A DNA stretch of 64,000 bases from Stictocephala bisonia (GCA_035578905.1 JAQJVL010000175.1:1525001-1589000); one strand, 5' to 3'; positions 13,301-24,590 are shown, numbered from the stretch's first letter. Numbers and translations: made by a program. Notes: generated by a model from the letters alone, not told the origin.

Positions 13301-13753
13301 TAGAGGTGGCCCACTGTCCACACCACTCAAGTATATTTATATGTTCGCAAACTGGAATTTATATTTTGGTGTATTTACAAGCTGCATGCCTTTACACTTG
13401 TTCGCAAACAAAACAACTGGCGAGGGGTACAGTTGCAGTCACACACCAACCAGAGCATATGCTGTCACACCACTATGTCGACCGCTGACAAACTTCAAAG
13501 ACCAGTGTACAACTTGCTCCAAAAGGCTCCCTGGTTGCTATAAAACCAATGGTTTAGTTTTAAAACCAAAACTGGAAGACTTATCTGGCCTAATATCACT
13601 TGATATTTTGATACAGGCCTGAATCGTTTCTTATCTAGTAGATTATTAAGTATTTTTTTTTTTTTTTTACTTGAAATGTGGCCCCCCTGTGAACTAAGTC
13701 TGTGTGGCCCCGGGGCAATTTGCCCCCTTTGCCCCCCCCTCTGGGCGGCCCTG
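10378..13753. mobile_element. hAT-type element, 3.38 kb, 8-bp target duplication
   Basis: AGTGAATA occurs at 10370-10377 and 13754-13761. The ends are perfect 15-bp inverted repeats, CAGGGCCGCCCAGAG. The adjoining sequence is G/C-rich on both sides and shares a GGCCCCGGGGCAA motif. No hAT transposase was recognisable in any frame. The interior holds AT-rich DNA and a few unrecognised small open frames (for example minus strand 10674-10961). It interrupts the LINE coding sequence exactly between its RT and C-terminal segments. Confidence 0.88.
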
Positions 13754-13761
13754 AGTGAATA

Positions 13762-14664
13762 TATCCATAATAGACTTGCAACAAGACCTCTTTGGAAACT
13801 ATGCTGTTCAATTTTCTTAATAAAAATACACCCCTGTTTAATTTAAGTAAAATGGTTTTAATGTGTGACTTCCAGCCAAGATCACCCTGAATTGTTATTC
13901 CCAGAAATTTTACTGGCTTGGATATATTAACTAACTTACGGTCATAAGAAACTACCAGTTCTTGAGTCTTATTCAGATTTAAGGAAAGAGAATTATTAGC
14001 ATTACACCAATCTGTAAGTACATCAGATGGGATACAAGATATGAAATTAGGGTCATGTGACACATAGCTAACACATAAATCATCAGCGTATAGGTAACAG
14101 CTTAAAGAGTCAGAGTCAAAAATATTTGGCAGATCATTAACATAAATTATAAAAAGAAGGGGGCCTAATATTGAGCCTTGAGGAACACCATGTGGGACAG
14201 TATTAAGCTTTGAAAATGAGTTATGTACATAAACTGACTGCGACCTATCCTTCAAATATGATTTTACAAGTTTTATCGCTTTACTATCAAATCCTAGTAC
14301 TTTGAGTTTTACAATAAGCGTGTTATAGCAGACAGTGTCGAAAGCCTTAGAAAAGTCATAATAATTGGCACCAACATTGCACTTATTTTCTTTACCGTCG
14401 AGACAATTTTGAATGAATTTTAGAACTGCGTCATATGTAGAGCGACCTTTTCTAAATCCAAATTGATTACCAAATAGTAAGTTATTTGTTTCTAAAAATT
14501 TTACAATTTGCATATTAATGACCTTTTCAAAAACCTTTGACAAAACAGGAACTAGAGAGATTGGCCTATAGTTGTTGGGGGCTGTGCTATCACCTTTTTT
14601 ATGTACAGGTACCACTTTAGAAATTTTTAATTTATCAGGGAAAACCCCTTCATCAAAACATTTA
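13762..14664 (-). pseudogene. LINE ORF2 reverse transcriptase segment
   Basis: An open frame with all the core RT blocks: VVPVHKKGDSTAPNNYRPIS, GFRKGRSTYDAVLKFIQN, FSKAFDTVCYNTLI, HGVPQGSILGPLLFIIYVND, and CYLYADDLC with the catalytic YADD at about 14086-14097. It then reads KPVKFLGITIQGDLGWKSHI towards the hAT junction. The segment itself is intact but has no start; its upstream part lies beyond the piggyBac-type MITE. Confidence 0.88.
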
Positions 14665-14668
14665 TTAA

Positions 14669-15354
14669 CCCTTTCAGAAGTGCGTTAATTTAGCTAAATT
14701 GAGTAAAGAGGTCGCATGACGTCTTTTTATAAATTGGCCTAAATGAGTAAGGGCGTCATGTGACGTCTTGTGTAATGGTAAATTATTTAACTTATTAAAT
14801 TAATTGTGAATATTCTTAACACATTACACTATTACTATCTGCCACAGGCAAACTCAAATTTCAGATGTGCACATTTTTTGGCACTCTTCGTGTCAGTGGT
14901 AACATTCATTTGTCCTCTCTCTCTAAACTGATTTAGTTCCCGCCCGATGTCATCAGCTGGCGTGCAGCTGATACAATGTTTGGCGCGCATTTCACTCCTT
15001 TGGCGCGCTTTACACGTACATTCTCTCAGTTGTCTGTCAGCTACACACAGTACATTTATTGAGTCTGCAGTGCACTTGGCTATCGCTTTTATACTTTCAA
15101 TACGTTATTGATTGCTTTTATTATTTTTATTTTACGGTAGAGTTGTTCTTATTTATTATTTTTATATTACATTAGTGTTATATTATTTAGTACTGTGTTA
15201 ATATAATAATTAATCATGTAATGTAATAAACAAGTTTGAAACATTTTTTGACATTTAATTTTTTTACTCCTCTACAACTTGTCTTTTTCAAAACTAATAC
15301 TTCTTTCAGTCACGAAAATTAGGACGTCATATGACGTCTTTACTCCTGAAAGGG
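14669..15354. mobile_element. piggyBac-type MITE, 686 bp
   Basis: It is flanked by TTAA at 14665-14668 and 15355-15358, with inverted ends CCCTTTCAGAAGT and CCCTTTCAGGAGT. Subterminal palindromic blocks of the GACGTCATATGACGTC type occur next to both ends. The middle is AT-rich, with a short GC-richer stretch (14935-15060) that could be promoter-like. No transposase is visible. It splits the linker of the reverse LINE. Confidence 0.85.
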
Positions 15355-15358
15355 TTAA

Positions 15359-16905
15359 GGATATGACACAAAACTTCGGAAATGTATATACTACTATGCT
15401 TGACAATATAGGAGCTCAAATTAAACATATCAGAACAGGAACTATTACTCAGAGATAAAATTGCACTATGTACATCTTGAACAGAGACATAAGTAAAAGA
15501 AAAAGTGGGGGGCACATTAAGCCCGCTGTAGGCTTTACTAGCATAAAATTTAGCACTGTTATGGCTCTGAGAAATTGCATTAACAACATCTTGCACACTG
15601 CTTACAAAAAAATCATTAAAGATATCACTATTGAGTGAAGTGGGAATTTGATATGAGGCTGAACTGTTAACAGACAAGGCATCTTTTATGATTTTCCAAA
15701 TTTGTTTAGGCCTATTTACTGCTCTGGAAACTACTTTATTATTAAAGGATAACTTGGCTTTCTTTATTTCTATTTTATATTTTTTTATATTTCTTTTATA
15801 TATATATATTTTTTTATATTTTTAAAAATATATTTTTTATATTTTTTTATATTTCTATTTTATATTGCCTATATTTATATTTTATTCTATTAAAGTCTCG
15901 TTTAGACTTGGGGCACGATGAATGCCTTAACAGGAAAGAAAGTTTCTCTACTTGGGATTTTAGATCATTCAGTTCTGAAGTAAACCATTTATGAACAGGA
16001 TTTTTTTTAGTTTGAACATTGTTATGCTTAACATTTTTAAGGGGAAAGCTCAAATTAACTGCCCACAAGTACATGTCAAAAAATTTCACAAATTGATCAT
16101 TTGCAGAGTTTAGGAAGTATACAGGTATCCAGTTAGTATTCTTCAACCAATTAATAAATTCAGTTAAATTGTGAACTTCTAGGGAACGTACCCACTTGCT
16201 ATTCTGTCGTATTTCATTCTTAGAATTGATATTTAGGCCTATATTCCCACTTAGGTTGAGAGAAAGATGGTCAGAACATCCTAAGTCAATGACATTTGAA
16301 TGGGTTCTTGAAGGGTGGATGGAGGTAATTATATTATCAATGCAAGTACCTTCTTTTATCATACCAGGCCGAGTTATCACATTACTGAATATAATGTGTA
16401 GGCCATAACTGTAAATTAGACTACAAAGGTCTGAGGCTACTTCACTTCCAGAGTTAAAATCTATGTTGAAGTCACCAGAAATAATTATATCAGTGTTCAT
16501 TGAGAACGCTATGGATAGTAGGTATTAAGTAGTTCAAAAACCTTTGACCTATTTGCAATATTTGGCACTCTATAGAAGCATACAATTAAAGAATTTAATT
16601 CAACAACATGGCAACATGATACTTCAAAAATTTCCTCTACAGCTAAACTGTTTATAGAGGGTACATTTTTACAACTACTGTATATTTATCTTTGATAAAA
16701 ATAGCCGACCCACCATGGAGTTTGTTTTTCCTGCAAAAATATGAAGCTAATTTAAAACCTTTAAAAAATACTAAGTCAATTTCATGTGATTTCAACCAAT
16801 GTTCAGAGAAACACAAAACATAAATATTATTTTGAGAAGTTACAATATCAAAAATTTCTCCTTTGTTAAGTAAACCTTGAGTATTTACATAACATAAATC
16901 TACAT
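15359..16905 (-). pseudogene. LINE ORF2 endonuclease and pre-RT linker
   Basis: The AP-endonuclease-like domain begins near 16905 (a VNTQGLLNKGEIFDI-type start). It shows FSEHWL near 16800, IIISGDFNIDF at about 16490-16458 and GCSDHLSLNL near 16275. These are the E, D-x-N and SDH motifs of the endonuclease that nicks target DNA for priming. The linker follows (KWFTSELNDLKSQVEKLSF) down to about 15359. A stop lies near 16505, and an expansion of A/T-rich tandem sequence at 15786-15866 breaks the frame. Confidence 0.8.
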
Positions 16906-17256
16906 TGCAGCTAGTTTTACAAGGGGGAAAATTTAACTCATTTAACTCATAAAAATGTTAAATTTTTAACATTTTGAGACTCAACATTTAACATTGGATG
17001 GTAAATTTATTTGTGTATAAAATTAATGATGATATAGGACATTGCACTATTTAACACCACTTTAATTAATTGTATAACATAACTAGAAAAATGTAACGTT
17101 ACTTGATGTTACTAGAGCATAAAACAATCCCCTCAAATCCATCACTGGAGCAGATTTCCCTGACTTTCCAGACTTTTTGTTCATTTCCCTGACTCTCCCT
17201 GACCAAATTTATTTTCCCTGATTATCCCTGACTTTCCAGAATGTGGACACCCTGAT

Positions 17257-17960
17257 TATAAAATAGGTTTAATCTCAGAAACACAGCTTACATGAAATAT
17301 TTTTATAATGTGACAAATTAAATTATAGCCTACAATTTTCTGCTATTTATAATAACGATGATGATTTTTATTGCTTTTACTTAAAAAAAATATTAGACAT
17401 TGATTAAATGTAAAAATTATAAAAATATATATAAATTAATAATAAGAGTTTGAAAGTTATTAAATTTAAAGTATTCTCATTTACATTTGTATAAATGTTT
17501 TTTATGAGGTCTTCATTAATTTGGAACTTCACATTATTTCATCATATCTCGAAGTTTTGTAGCAATGTGATACAAACAATTTCTGTTTAAATAGATTTTT
17601 ATTGTTTTCTTGAAATTTATTTAATCCAAATTGTGTATATGTAGTGGTAATTTATTTATTAAAAACGTTTATTATACTGTTAGAGTATTAAATATTACTT
17701 TTCCAAACACAGAACAATATTTGAAAACTATCTTATAGTAATAAAAATATAGGAGGCACCAAATAATTAAATCCCATTGTTTTATGGTGCGTAGATGAAA
17801 ATTAAGTACACGTGGTTGAATTTATTTTAATAAAGAAATTTAAATCAATATTTTGAATACAGTGTTGACAATAATAAAATGAACATTGAACAATATAATA
17901 TAATTAAAAACAGTTAAATAATTCAAAATATATTTGATAATAATTAACAAGAAGGCTATA
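17257..17960. other. Unassigned AT-rich intronic DNA
   Basis: No gene, structured repeat or recognisable terminus was seen. Confidence 0.4.
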
Positions 17961-18435
17961 TTAATTAATTGTCTTTAAAATGTCCGGTTTTTGTTTTATC
18001 ATCTGTAAAAACTGTTCATACGACATCCCAAAATTGCATTTCACCAGTAACATGAACTTCAGCATGGAACAAATTTTAAGCTGAGATTTTTTTCTCTGTT
18101 CACATATCGTTTATGATAGTGAAAATGTGTTCCACTGGAGCATTTGTTCCTAGTAGACAAAGAAAAAAGGTATTCATCTCTTTTATGTTCTTGGTAAGAA
18201 TATTGTGGTTTCTGAAATGTGAAATTATCTCAACCCATTTCTGATCCAAAGGTTTTTTATCTCCCACTGAAGCAATTTTTCCTGTGTTACGTACTTCATT
18301 AAATAAATTTGTTCCAAACATTCCATCATCAGCTATCTTTAATTTTTTGTACTGGCTGGCAATCAAATGTATTCCTTCCTTGACTTTTGGCCAATCCGGT
18401 ACTTCCTTCAAAACTATCCATTGAAATGTTTTCAT
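17961..18435 (-). pseudogene. hAT transposase C-terminal fragment (FAM200/ZBED5-like)
   Basis: The frame from 18435 downwards encodes a hAT C-terminal region: KPLDQKWVEIISHFRN, then NTFFLCLLGTNAPVEHIFTI, matching the P-V-E-x-x-F-S-x-x-N-D core of the dimerisation domain. After a frameshift and stop near 18100, the next frame continues with LLVKCNFGMSYEQFLQMIK and ends near 17961. The N-terminal part is absent. It is a decayed, non-functional transposase remnant. Confidence 0.65.
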
Positions 18436-18779
18436 GTCATAAAATTGCCAGGCCTACATTTCTAAATATGCCACATAGTTATCATAAAAAATACAAATGT
18501 TACAATGTACTCATTGTCTATATGTTTTATACAGTTTTGTAAACAAGAGGTAAAAAGATATTCTCTAACCTATCTATACTGCATGCGTAAGTCTTAGAGA
18601 ATTGTAGCCACTTCAACCGAACTCACATTCTGACCTTCAACTTGTTTAACCTTATCATGAAAAATAGCAGCTCCATATACCACTCCATAAAAGGTTATGG
18701 AACCACATTGGTGAAATAACAGATAAAAAAAGTAATAAAGTAAATATCTCGACCGAACATTTCGCATTATCAGATAATT
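18436..18779. other. Unassigned intronic DNA
   Basis: No recognisable feature between the hAT fragment and the LINE remnant. Confidence 0.4.
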
Positions 18780-19480
18780 GTTATAATAAAGATGTTGAAG
18801 TGGCAAATATTCTAAATGATTATTTTGTACGTGTAGGAGAGGAGTTGGCTAGTGCCGGTGAGGCCTTGTGTGGTTGATGCTGCTGCTCATGCTGTGTCCT
18901 GTGAGTTCAGATTGGTCCCAGTGACGGAGTATGAGCTGAAGGCTTGTGTCAATGAGTTGCGAGGTGGCTCAGGACCGGGGGGTCGATAATGTACACGCAA
19001 ATGTTTAAAAACTAAATTTTAACCAGTTAAAAGTGGCTCTCTTGAAAGTTCTGAATAACAGTATTGAAAATGGCGTGTTTCTGGATTCTTTTAAAGTAGC
19101 AAGAGTTATTCCGTTATTTAAAGGGGAGGATAAAGGACAATTTTCCAATTATCAACCTATATCATTGTTGAGTGTGGTGGGCAAGGTGCTAGAAAAATCT
19201 TTAAAAAACAACTAGTTAAATATTTATTTAGCAATAAAATTGTCAGCAACAATCAGTTTGGGGTTAGAAGTGACTTAAATTATGATGACGCAATTTTTAA
19301 TTTAGTAAATCAAATACTCGTCAATTTAGCAAACAATTCACGAAATTTATTAATTGTTATTGACTTAGCAAAGGCCTTTGCTTTTGCCTTTGATTCCTTA
19401 GATATCTGTATATTGATTAGTAAATTACATGGCCAAATTAACATGAGCGACCCTTGTCCCTTCAATTGAATTTCCTAGGG
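18780..19480 (+). pseudogene. LINE D linker and N-terminal RT (broken)
   Basis: Pieces in different frames read ANILNDYFVRVGEELASAG, later SFKVARVIPLFKGEDKGQFS with NYQPISLLSVVGKVLEK (19100-19200), and NQFGVRSDLNYDDAIFNLVN followed by IDLAKAF (about 19250-19390). These are RT blocks 1-3. Several frameshifts and stops show long decay. The sequence breaks off before the G-x-P-Q-G block. Confidence 0.7.
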
Positions 19481-19893
19481 GTGATCGTGAGCAAGCTAAC
19501 TTTTTTTATTATTACATGGTTTAACCTCTCACTGGGCGGCTGGTGACTGAGAACCGCTTCACTGTTCACGCTACTGGACAAATATGCTTGATTTACGCCG
19601 CGGCGCAGCCTCACTTAGATTTTTTGCTTTGTACAAGCATAATAATTCAGGGTGTGTGACCAATTTTTTTAATTTTTTTATTTTATTTATTTATTATTTT
19701 TTTTTATACTGTTTTAGTAATGTCAAAGATAATAAAAATGCATTTTGTTATATCCTATAAGTTTTTTTAGTAGCAGGGAAAATACTATAATTAGTGTAAT
19801 GGTTATAATATTATTATTTCTTAAAATCCTGGTTCTCTCAGTTCTGTTTGGGACTGAACAGTTATTTCTTTTCTTTGCCACACTCTAATACTA
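19481..19893. other. Insertion DNA of unknown origin beside the mariner
   Basis: TTAACCTCTCACTGGGCGG near 19522 could be one end of a TTAA-type element, but no partner was found. The rest is AT-rich. Confidence 0.3.
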
Positions 19894-21206
19894 CAGGGTG
19901 GGGCAGAATGGACTCCCTAGTTTGAATCAGTCACCGAAGAGCGCGCAGGTCAGTTAGCGGAGTGGGAGTAGTGGCGTTTGGTGGGGGAGAAGACGCCATT
20001 TTAGTTGTCACCATGCAGTGGACTGGCGAGCATCGTGGTTTTGTCGTAGAAACGTTTTTTAAAAACAACGATAGTGTAGTGATGACGCAGAGGGCATTTC
20101 GTAGGCGGTTTGGTTTGACTCGTCATGACAGTGTTTCTGATGCTAAAACCATAAGGAAATGGATTGCAAGTGTACGGGCAACAGGATCTGCACTTCCTAG
20201 AAAACCAGGCGGGCGACCAAAAAGTGTGAGGACCCCGGAAAACATTGTGGCAGTGAGAGCGTCTATTGAACAATCCCCATCGCGCTCTGCGCGGAAACAT
20301 GCTGCTGCTCTTGGGATATCGCCCAGAACGGTAAGGTGAATTTTACACTCTGACCTTCACTTACACCCCTATAAGATGATGGTTGTTCAAGAGTTGGGCC
20401 CAGAAGACTGGGTGAAACGTACAGATGCTTGCAATGCAATGTTAGCCTCTTTGCAAGCCGGCGCTATTCTTTAATCTAGCGATGAAGCCCATTTTCACCT
20501 CTCCGGCTCAGTAAATAAGCAAAACTTTTGGTACTGGGCAGCTGAAAACCCACACACTCTTCACCAAAGACCTCTTCATTCACCAAAAGTGACAGTTTGG
20601 TGCGCTGTGTCCTCCATAGGCATTATTGGCCCATACTTTTTTGAATATGAAGGTGCAACTGTTACTGTGAACTCTGTGTGCTATTGTGAGATGTTGGAGA
20701 ACTTTTTATTTCCCAAAATTGAAGAGTATGGTGAGGAAAATGATATGGAAGCCTTTTGGTTTCAACAGGATGGTGCCACGGCTCATACCGCCCGTCGTTC
20801 ACGCCAAATCCTGCAAGAACAGTTTCCCGGCCGCCTGATCTCGTTGCGAGGGGATGTTCCATGGCCCCCTCGTTCCCCAGATTTGAGCCCATGTGATTAT
20901 TTTCTTTGGGGTCACCTCAAATCTGAGGTTTATAAAGTTCGACCAAGGACCTTAGAATCCCTTAAGGAAGCAATTGCTGATGTCATCGCCAGCTATGCTG
21001 GGCAGAGTTTTTGAAAACTTTTTTGAACGACTTAACATGTGCATCGCTCGTCAAGGTCGTCACCTGGACGATATCATTTTCAAAACATAATGAAAATGAA
21101 ATGGCATAATATGTAGTTTTCAGAAATAAAAAGCTTTTTTAATTATCTTGGATGGTTTTTTTACAATTAACCTGTCAAATCAGGGAGTCCATTCTGCCTC
21201 ACCCTG
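19894..21206 (+). mobile_element. mariner-like element, DD41D (rosa-type), 1.31 kb
   Basis: The element is flanked by TA (19892-19893 and 21207-21208). Inverted ends of about 25 bp begin CAGGGTGGGGCAGAATGG on the left and CAGGGTGAGGCAGAATGG on the right. The length and a single interrupted transposase frame fit a Tc1/mariner element. It inserted into DNA that already interrupted LINE D. Confidence 0.92.
20013..21090 (+). pseudogene. mariner transposase, DD41D type (broken)
   Basis: The frame starts MQWTGEHRGFVVETFFKNN at 20013, a typical helix-turn-helix start, followed by the second DNA-binding helix set with a GRPKSVRTPEN linker. Catalytic positions: SSDEAHFHLSG (first D, about 20480), FQQDGATAHTA (second D, about 20770) and SPDLSPCDYFLWG (third D, about 20890). 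Counting residues between the second and third D gives 41, the spacing of the rosa group. In-frame stops lie at 20337-20339 and 20473-20475, and a frameshift near 21000 precedes the final helix (FENFFERLNMCIARQGRHLD). It cannot be active. Confidence 0.9.
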
Positions 21207-21819
21207 TATATAGTGATTAAAATAAAAAATAAAATGTTATTTCAATCTTTTTAGGGAGTGGTTAAGATATTTTAAAGATAGACACCAAAACACCAGATTG
21301 AAAATCATTTATGGATGCTAGCAATTATATTGTATGCTTTAACTTCACGATTACGGATTTAAAAAATAAAGCAAATTTCAAATTAATACATAACATTTAT
21401 TTTAATTTTACTTTTTAAAATTAGTTCAACGCACAAAGCAAAAAATAAATAATTAGAAATGCTACTGTTATTTGACTTAAATAAATAAATAGATTTAAAT
21501 GTTGTTTTCACTTATTAAATAATCTTGGTTTACAAATTTGGCTAAAACCCTAAAAAGCTTTGACAAAAATATTTATATTCATAGAAAATATATAATTAAA
21601 AAAAGTTAGCAAACAGCAGTTGTTTGTTAAAATTGTTAATATTGCTAAAATAATTTTATATTATAAATAATTTTTGCAATTAATTGCTAAAATAAATAAC
21701 ATCATTTGGAGGGCAAAGTACAGATGACAACAAAAGACTCTAAAAATGAGAGTTGAAAAGACATTATAAGTAAAAACAAAATAATATAAATTGAAATCTT
21801 TAATTTTAATTTATTCATT
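21207..21819. other. Unassigned AT-rich DNA
   Basis: Nothing recognisable between the mariner and the reverse SINE copy. Confidence 0.4.
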
Positions 21820-22083
21820 TTTTTGTAAGAAATCAATTGGCAAGATATGGGCGAATATGAATTTCAAATGAGTGTGATGAGTGTATATAAGCAAATGTAG
21901 TCATTGTTACAAACTAAGGCCGACTATTCCTTAGAAAGTGTTATTAATTAATAGCCCAATGACAAATAAACAGCCGGTGGTTATCAGCTGATTTCTTTCA
22001 AAATTTGTCATGACTCTGATTGGGATCAAACTGAGAACCTTTAGCTTATGAAGCTGGGATTTAACTAACTACACTCCGGCTAT
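21820..22083 (-). mobile_element. tRNA-derived SINE, reverse copy
   Basis: On the minus strand the copy begins with a tRNA-like head. A box A-like GTGTAGTTAGTT is followed about 35 bp later by a box B-like AGTTTGATCCCAATC. A body follows that is shared with the + copy at 28412-28678, including AGCTGATAACCACCGGCTGT and GGCTATTAATTAAT, and then an A/T-rich tail. The two copies are clearly homologous with scattered substitutions. The internal boxes point to RNA polymerase III transcription; LINE machinery would be needed for mobility. Confidence 0.85.
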
Positions 22084-22329
22084 AGTAGTAAAAAAGAAAA
22101 AATATTAAGAATACAACAAATAAACTTCTAGATTATTCAATTCTCAAATTATTCTCTTATACTGAAAAATGCCATGTTCTTAATTTGGTTAAAGTTGGAT
22201 TAGTGGTTAATATCGACACTCACTCCACTCCATACTCATAATAATCTCATATTTAATCTCTAAACACTCACTTTTCTAGCTTTTTTGGCTGCAAAATCTT
22301 TAATCAAATTGTTAAAGTCTAAGACTTAA

Positions 22330-23268
22330 AAAAGCTCAGCATTTGAATCAAAACTAGCCAAAGTAGAATCTAGGATCTTTGTCAGAAGTCGAGTTCCTCA
22401 AATAGTTTTTGATACTTTTCAACAGGCTGAATGATCTTTCTCCAGATGCTTTAGATGTCATCATGCATAGAAGAATGTGCAAAGCTGTGTCCATGTTTAG
22501 AAATAATGTTGTCAACTGTTTTTCACAAATCAATTGTAGATACTCCAAAAGTAGATTCCTCAGAGGCTTGGATAAAGAGGTTCTCTTTCTTCATCAAATA
22601 TACCTGCAACAAAGTCTTTGAACTGTACACGCTCTTCTCCAAAGTTATCAGATATGTCGGTTCGATACTTTATAGCCAAAATAGAAGCTTTTCTCCTGAT
22701 CTCTTAATTGGAAATTGACGATGAGTTGTTTAAAATTCCAAATTTTTTATTAAGACTGAAATGAACGCAAGACCTTTTATTCAATTATGTATACAGCTTG
22801 TCAATTACAACTTTGAATGTATTAACCTTGAAGTCTTTACCATTAAAATCAAAGTGAGGTTCGTCTTCTTTATCGTCGCCAGTGAGAGTTTTCCTTTTTG
22901 GGTGTCTTCTTATTTCAACGTCATGAAGTTTTTTCGTAGGAATCAAAGTTGTCTCAGACTCAATACGTTACACCTTTAGATATTTGTTTATGTTGGAAGT
23001 CACATTAAAGTCTGTAGCAGTGTTTTGAAATGTTTTGCTACTCTTTTCAAGACGTTGTAAAATGTATCTCATGTTTGGTAAAGTAGCATTCTCTAACTTA
23101 ACTTTTTAATAAAAATAATGTATTCGATTTACAGTAGCGGTAATTCTCATTTTTAGAAAGTAAAAATTCAATTTTTGCTGTAAAACTTTTTTTTATAAAA
23201 CGCTGGGGTTCTTTTTTTCTTGCGGCCCTAGGCCGCGGGCTAGTGGCCTAGTGTTAGATTCGGCACTG
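22330..23268 (-). pseudogene. hAT transposase remnant (ZMYM1-like) with right terminus
   Basis: The minus frame at 22354-22548 encodes the hAT C-terminal core (TALHILLCMMTSKASGERSF, then SLLKSIKNYLRNSTS). Weaker pieces continue towards 22980 with frameshifts. At 23251-23268 the sequence read on the minus strand is CAGTGCCGAATCTAACAC, a hAT-type terminus that lies where the 5' end of this gene should be. No opposite terminus was found, so the element is broken on its left side. It sits between the two halves of LINE D. Confidence 0.6.
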
Positions 23269-23276
23269 GGTTGCTC

Positions 23277-23830
23277 ACTGTCAAGCAGTGGTTTGACCAG
23301 AACCGGCTGACCGTGAATGTAGGTAAGACTAAGTACATGGCAGTGTCCCTGTGCACTGCTGGTGGTCCTAGAGGCTTCACACTTGTGGAACCGGGCGTCC
23401 TGTGGCTTGGCTCTTGAGAGGTGAAGAGCTATAAGTACTTAGGTATAATATTTGATAATATACATTTGGACAGCGCATATTCAGTTCTTAAATTCTAAAC
23501 TACATCGTTGTGTGTATATGTTTAAAGTTTTGTCTAGAATACTTAATTTGAAGTTATTAAGAACAGTGTACTTTGCTTATATACAGTCAGTATAACAATA
23601 TGGAATAATTGCGTGGGGAGGAGCATATTCTTCATATATTCAACCTTTATTAATAACGCAGAAGGCAATTTTAAAAGCAGCTATGAAAAACTAATTATAT
23701 ATATATCCGTCAGATGATCTCTATGAAACATTAAATGTTTTAGACGCTAAACAATTGTTCGTTAAAGTTTTGCTTTTGTATAGTTTCAAAAATAGCCACA
23801 GTTTTTATGATAATTGTTTGTATTATTGAT
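23277..23830 (+). pseudogene. LINE D end of RT and C-terminal region (broken)
   Basis: The frames read TVKQWFDQNRLTVNVGKTKY, then SYKYLGIIFDNN, then MFKVLSRILNLKLLRTVYFA with YIQSV and YGIIAWGGAYSSYIQP. This is the thumb and post-RT region found in CR1/jockey-like ORF2 proteins. Stops and frameshifts near 23415, 23500 and 23600 make it non-coding today. Confidence 0.7.
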
Positions 23831-24039
23831 TATACAACAAACAAGTACTTGGCTCATATTATGTCTTGTAATCTTCTGCAAGAGATGAAAGCCATCAATT
23901 TTGATCATAAAACATATTTTAAGAAAAAATTACATTATGGTTAATAGAGCTGGATAGGGATACTTCCAATGACTTGCTACGGTCAGGGTGCCTCACATAA
24001 CAGTCGGGACATTGATTGTGTAAGTAAGATAAGCAAGCG

Positions 24040-24590
24040 TGTAGAAGATGTGTATAATGTTAATTGGTGAGTATGTGTGAGTGAGTGTGAGCGAGTCAGT
24101 ATTGAGAGGTTGAACGTGGGTATGAGTGTGCAATGAGAGTGTCATCTTTTGAGTGGTTTCAACGTGAGTGTGAATGTCAATGTAACTTGTAAGTGTCATC
24201 TTTTGAGTGGGTTGAACGTGAGTCTGAGTGTGCAATATAAGTGTCATCTTTCGAGTGTTTGATCGTGAGTGTGCAATGTAAGTGTCATCTTTTGAGTGGG
24301 TTGAACGTGAGTCTGAGTGTGCAATATAAGTGTCATCTTTCGAGTGTTTGATCGTGAGTGTGCAATGTAAGTGTCATCTTTTGAGTGGGTTGAACGTGAG
24401 TCTGAGTGTGCAATATAAGTGTCATCTTTCGAGTGTTTGATCGTGAGTGTGCAATGTAAGTGTCATCTTCTGATGTGGTTTAAATGTGAGTGTGCAATGA
24501 TAGTATGGAGGGTGTGAGTGGTTTGAACGTGAGTATGAGTGGCAATAAGTGTTATCTTTCGAGTATTTGAACGTGAGTGTGAGTGTGCAG
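24040..24590. repeat. 89-bp minisatellite with two-part unit
   Basis: AAGTGTCATCTTTTGAGTGG recurs at 24191, 24280 and 24369, and a variant at 24458, exactly 89 bp apart. Each 89-bp unit is made of two related sub-units, one with TTTTGAGTGGGTTGAACG and one with TTTCGAGTGTTTGATCG. Flanking degenerate units extend to about 24040 and 24590. Open frames within it encode only Thr/His-rich repeats and are not taken as genes. Confidence 0.92.

Larger units (their letters stand above)
9372..16925 (-). mobile_element. Reverse-strand LINE, split by a hAT-type and a piggyBac-type insertion
   Basis: Reading right to left: endonuclease (16905-15847), pre-RT linker (to 15359), RT (14664-13762) and C-terminal region (10369-9921), then a 3' UTR ending in a TTTGAATTTTGAATTTTT-type tail at about 9372. 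The coding line is cut by the TTAA-flanked element at 14669-15354 and by the hAT-type element at 10378-13753, both of which leave clean target duplications. The copy is itself inserted in the TA-flanked element. It belongs to the same LINE family as the copy at 55972-61170. Confidence 0.85.
8737..17256. mobile_element. TA-flanked DNA element with CAGGGTGTCCACA ends
   Basis: ATCAGGGTGTCCACA at 8737-8751 is repeated exactly in reverse orientation at 17242-17256, and each end is bordered by TA (8735-8736 and 17257-17258). Subterminal repeats of CCCTGACTTTCCAG-type sequence lie at 17157-17240, with the counterpart at 8774-8811. After removing the LINE at 9372-16925, about 0.95 kb of element remains, with no transposase. 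It is probably a non-autonomous DNA transposon; superfamily undetermined. Confidence 0.6.

Noticed and set aside
24040..24590. CRISPR-like array
   Set aside because: Repeats are contiguous with no unique spacers, and the genome is eukaryotic; it is a minisatellite.
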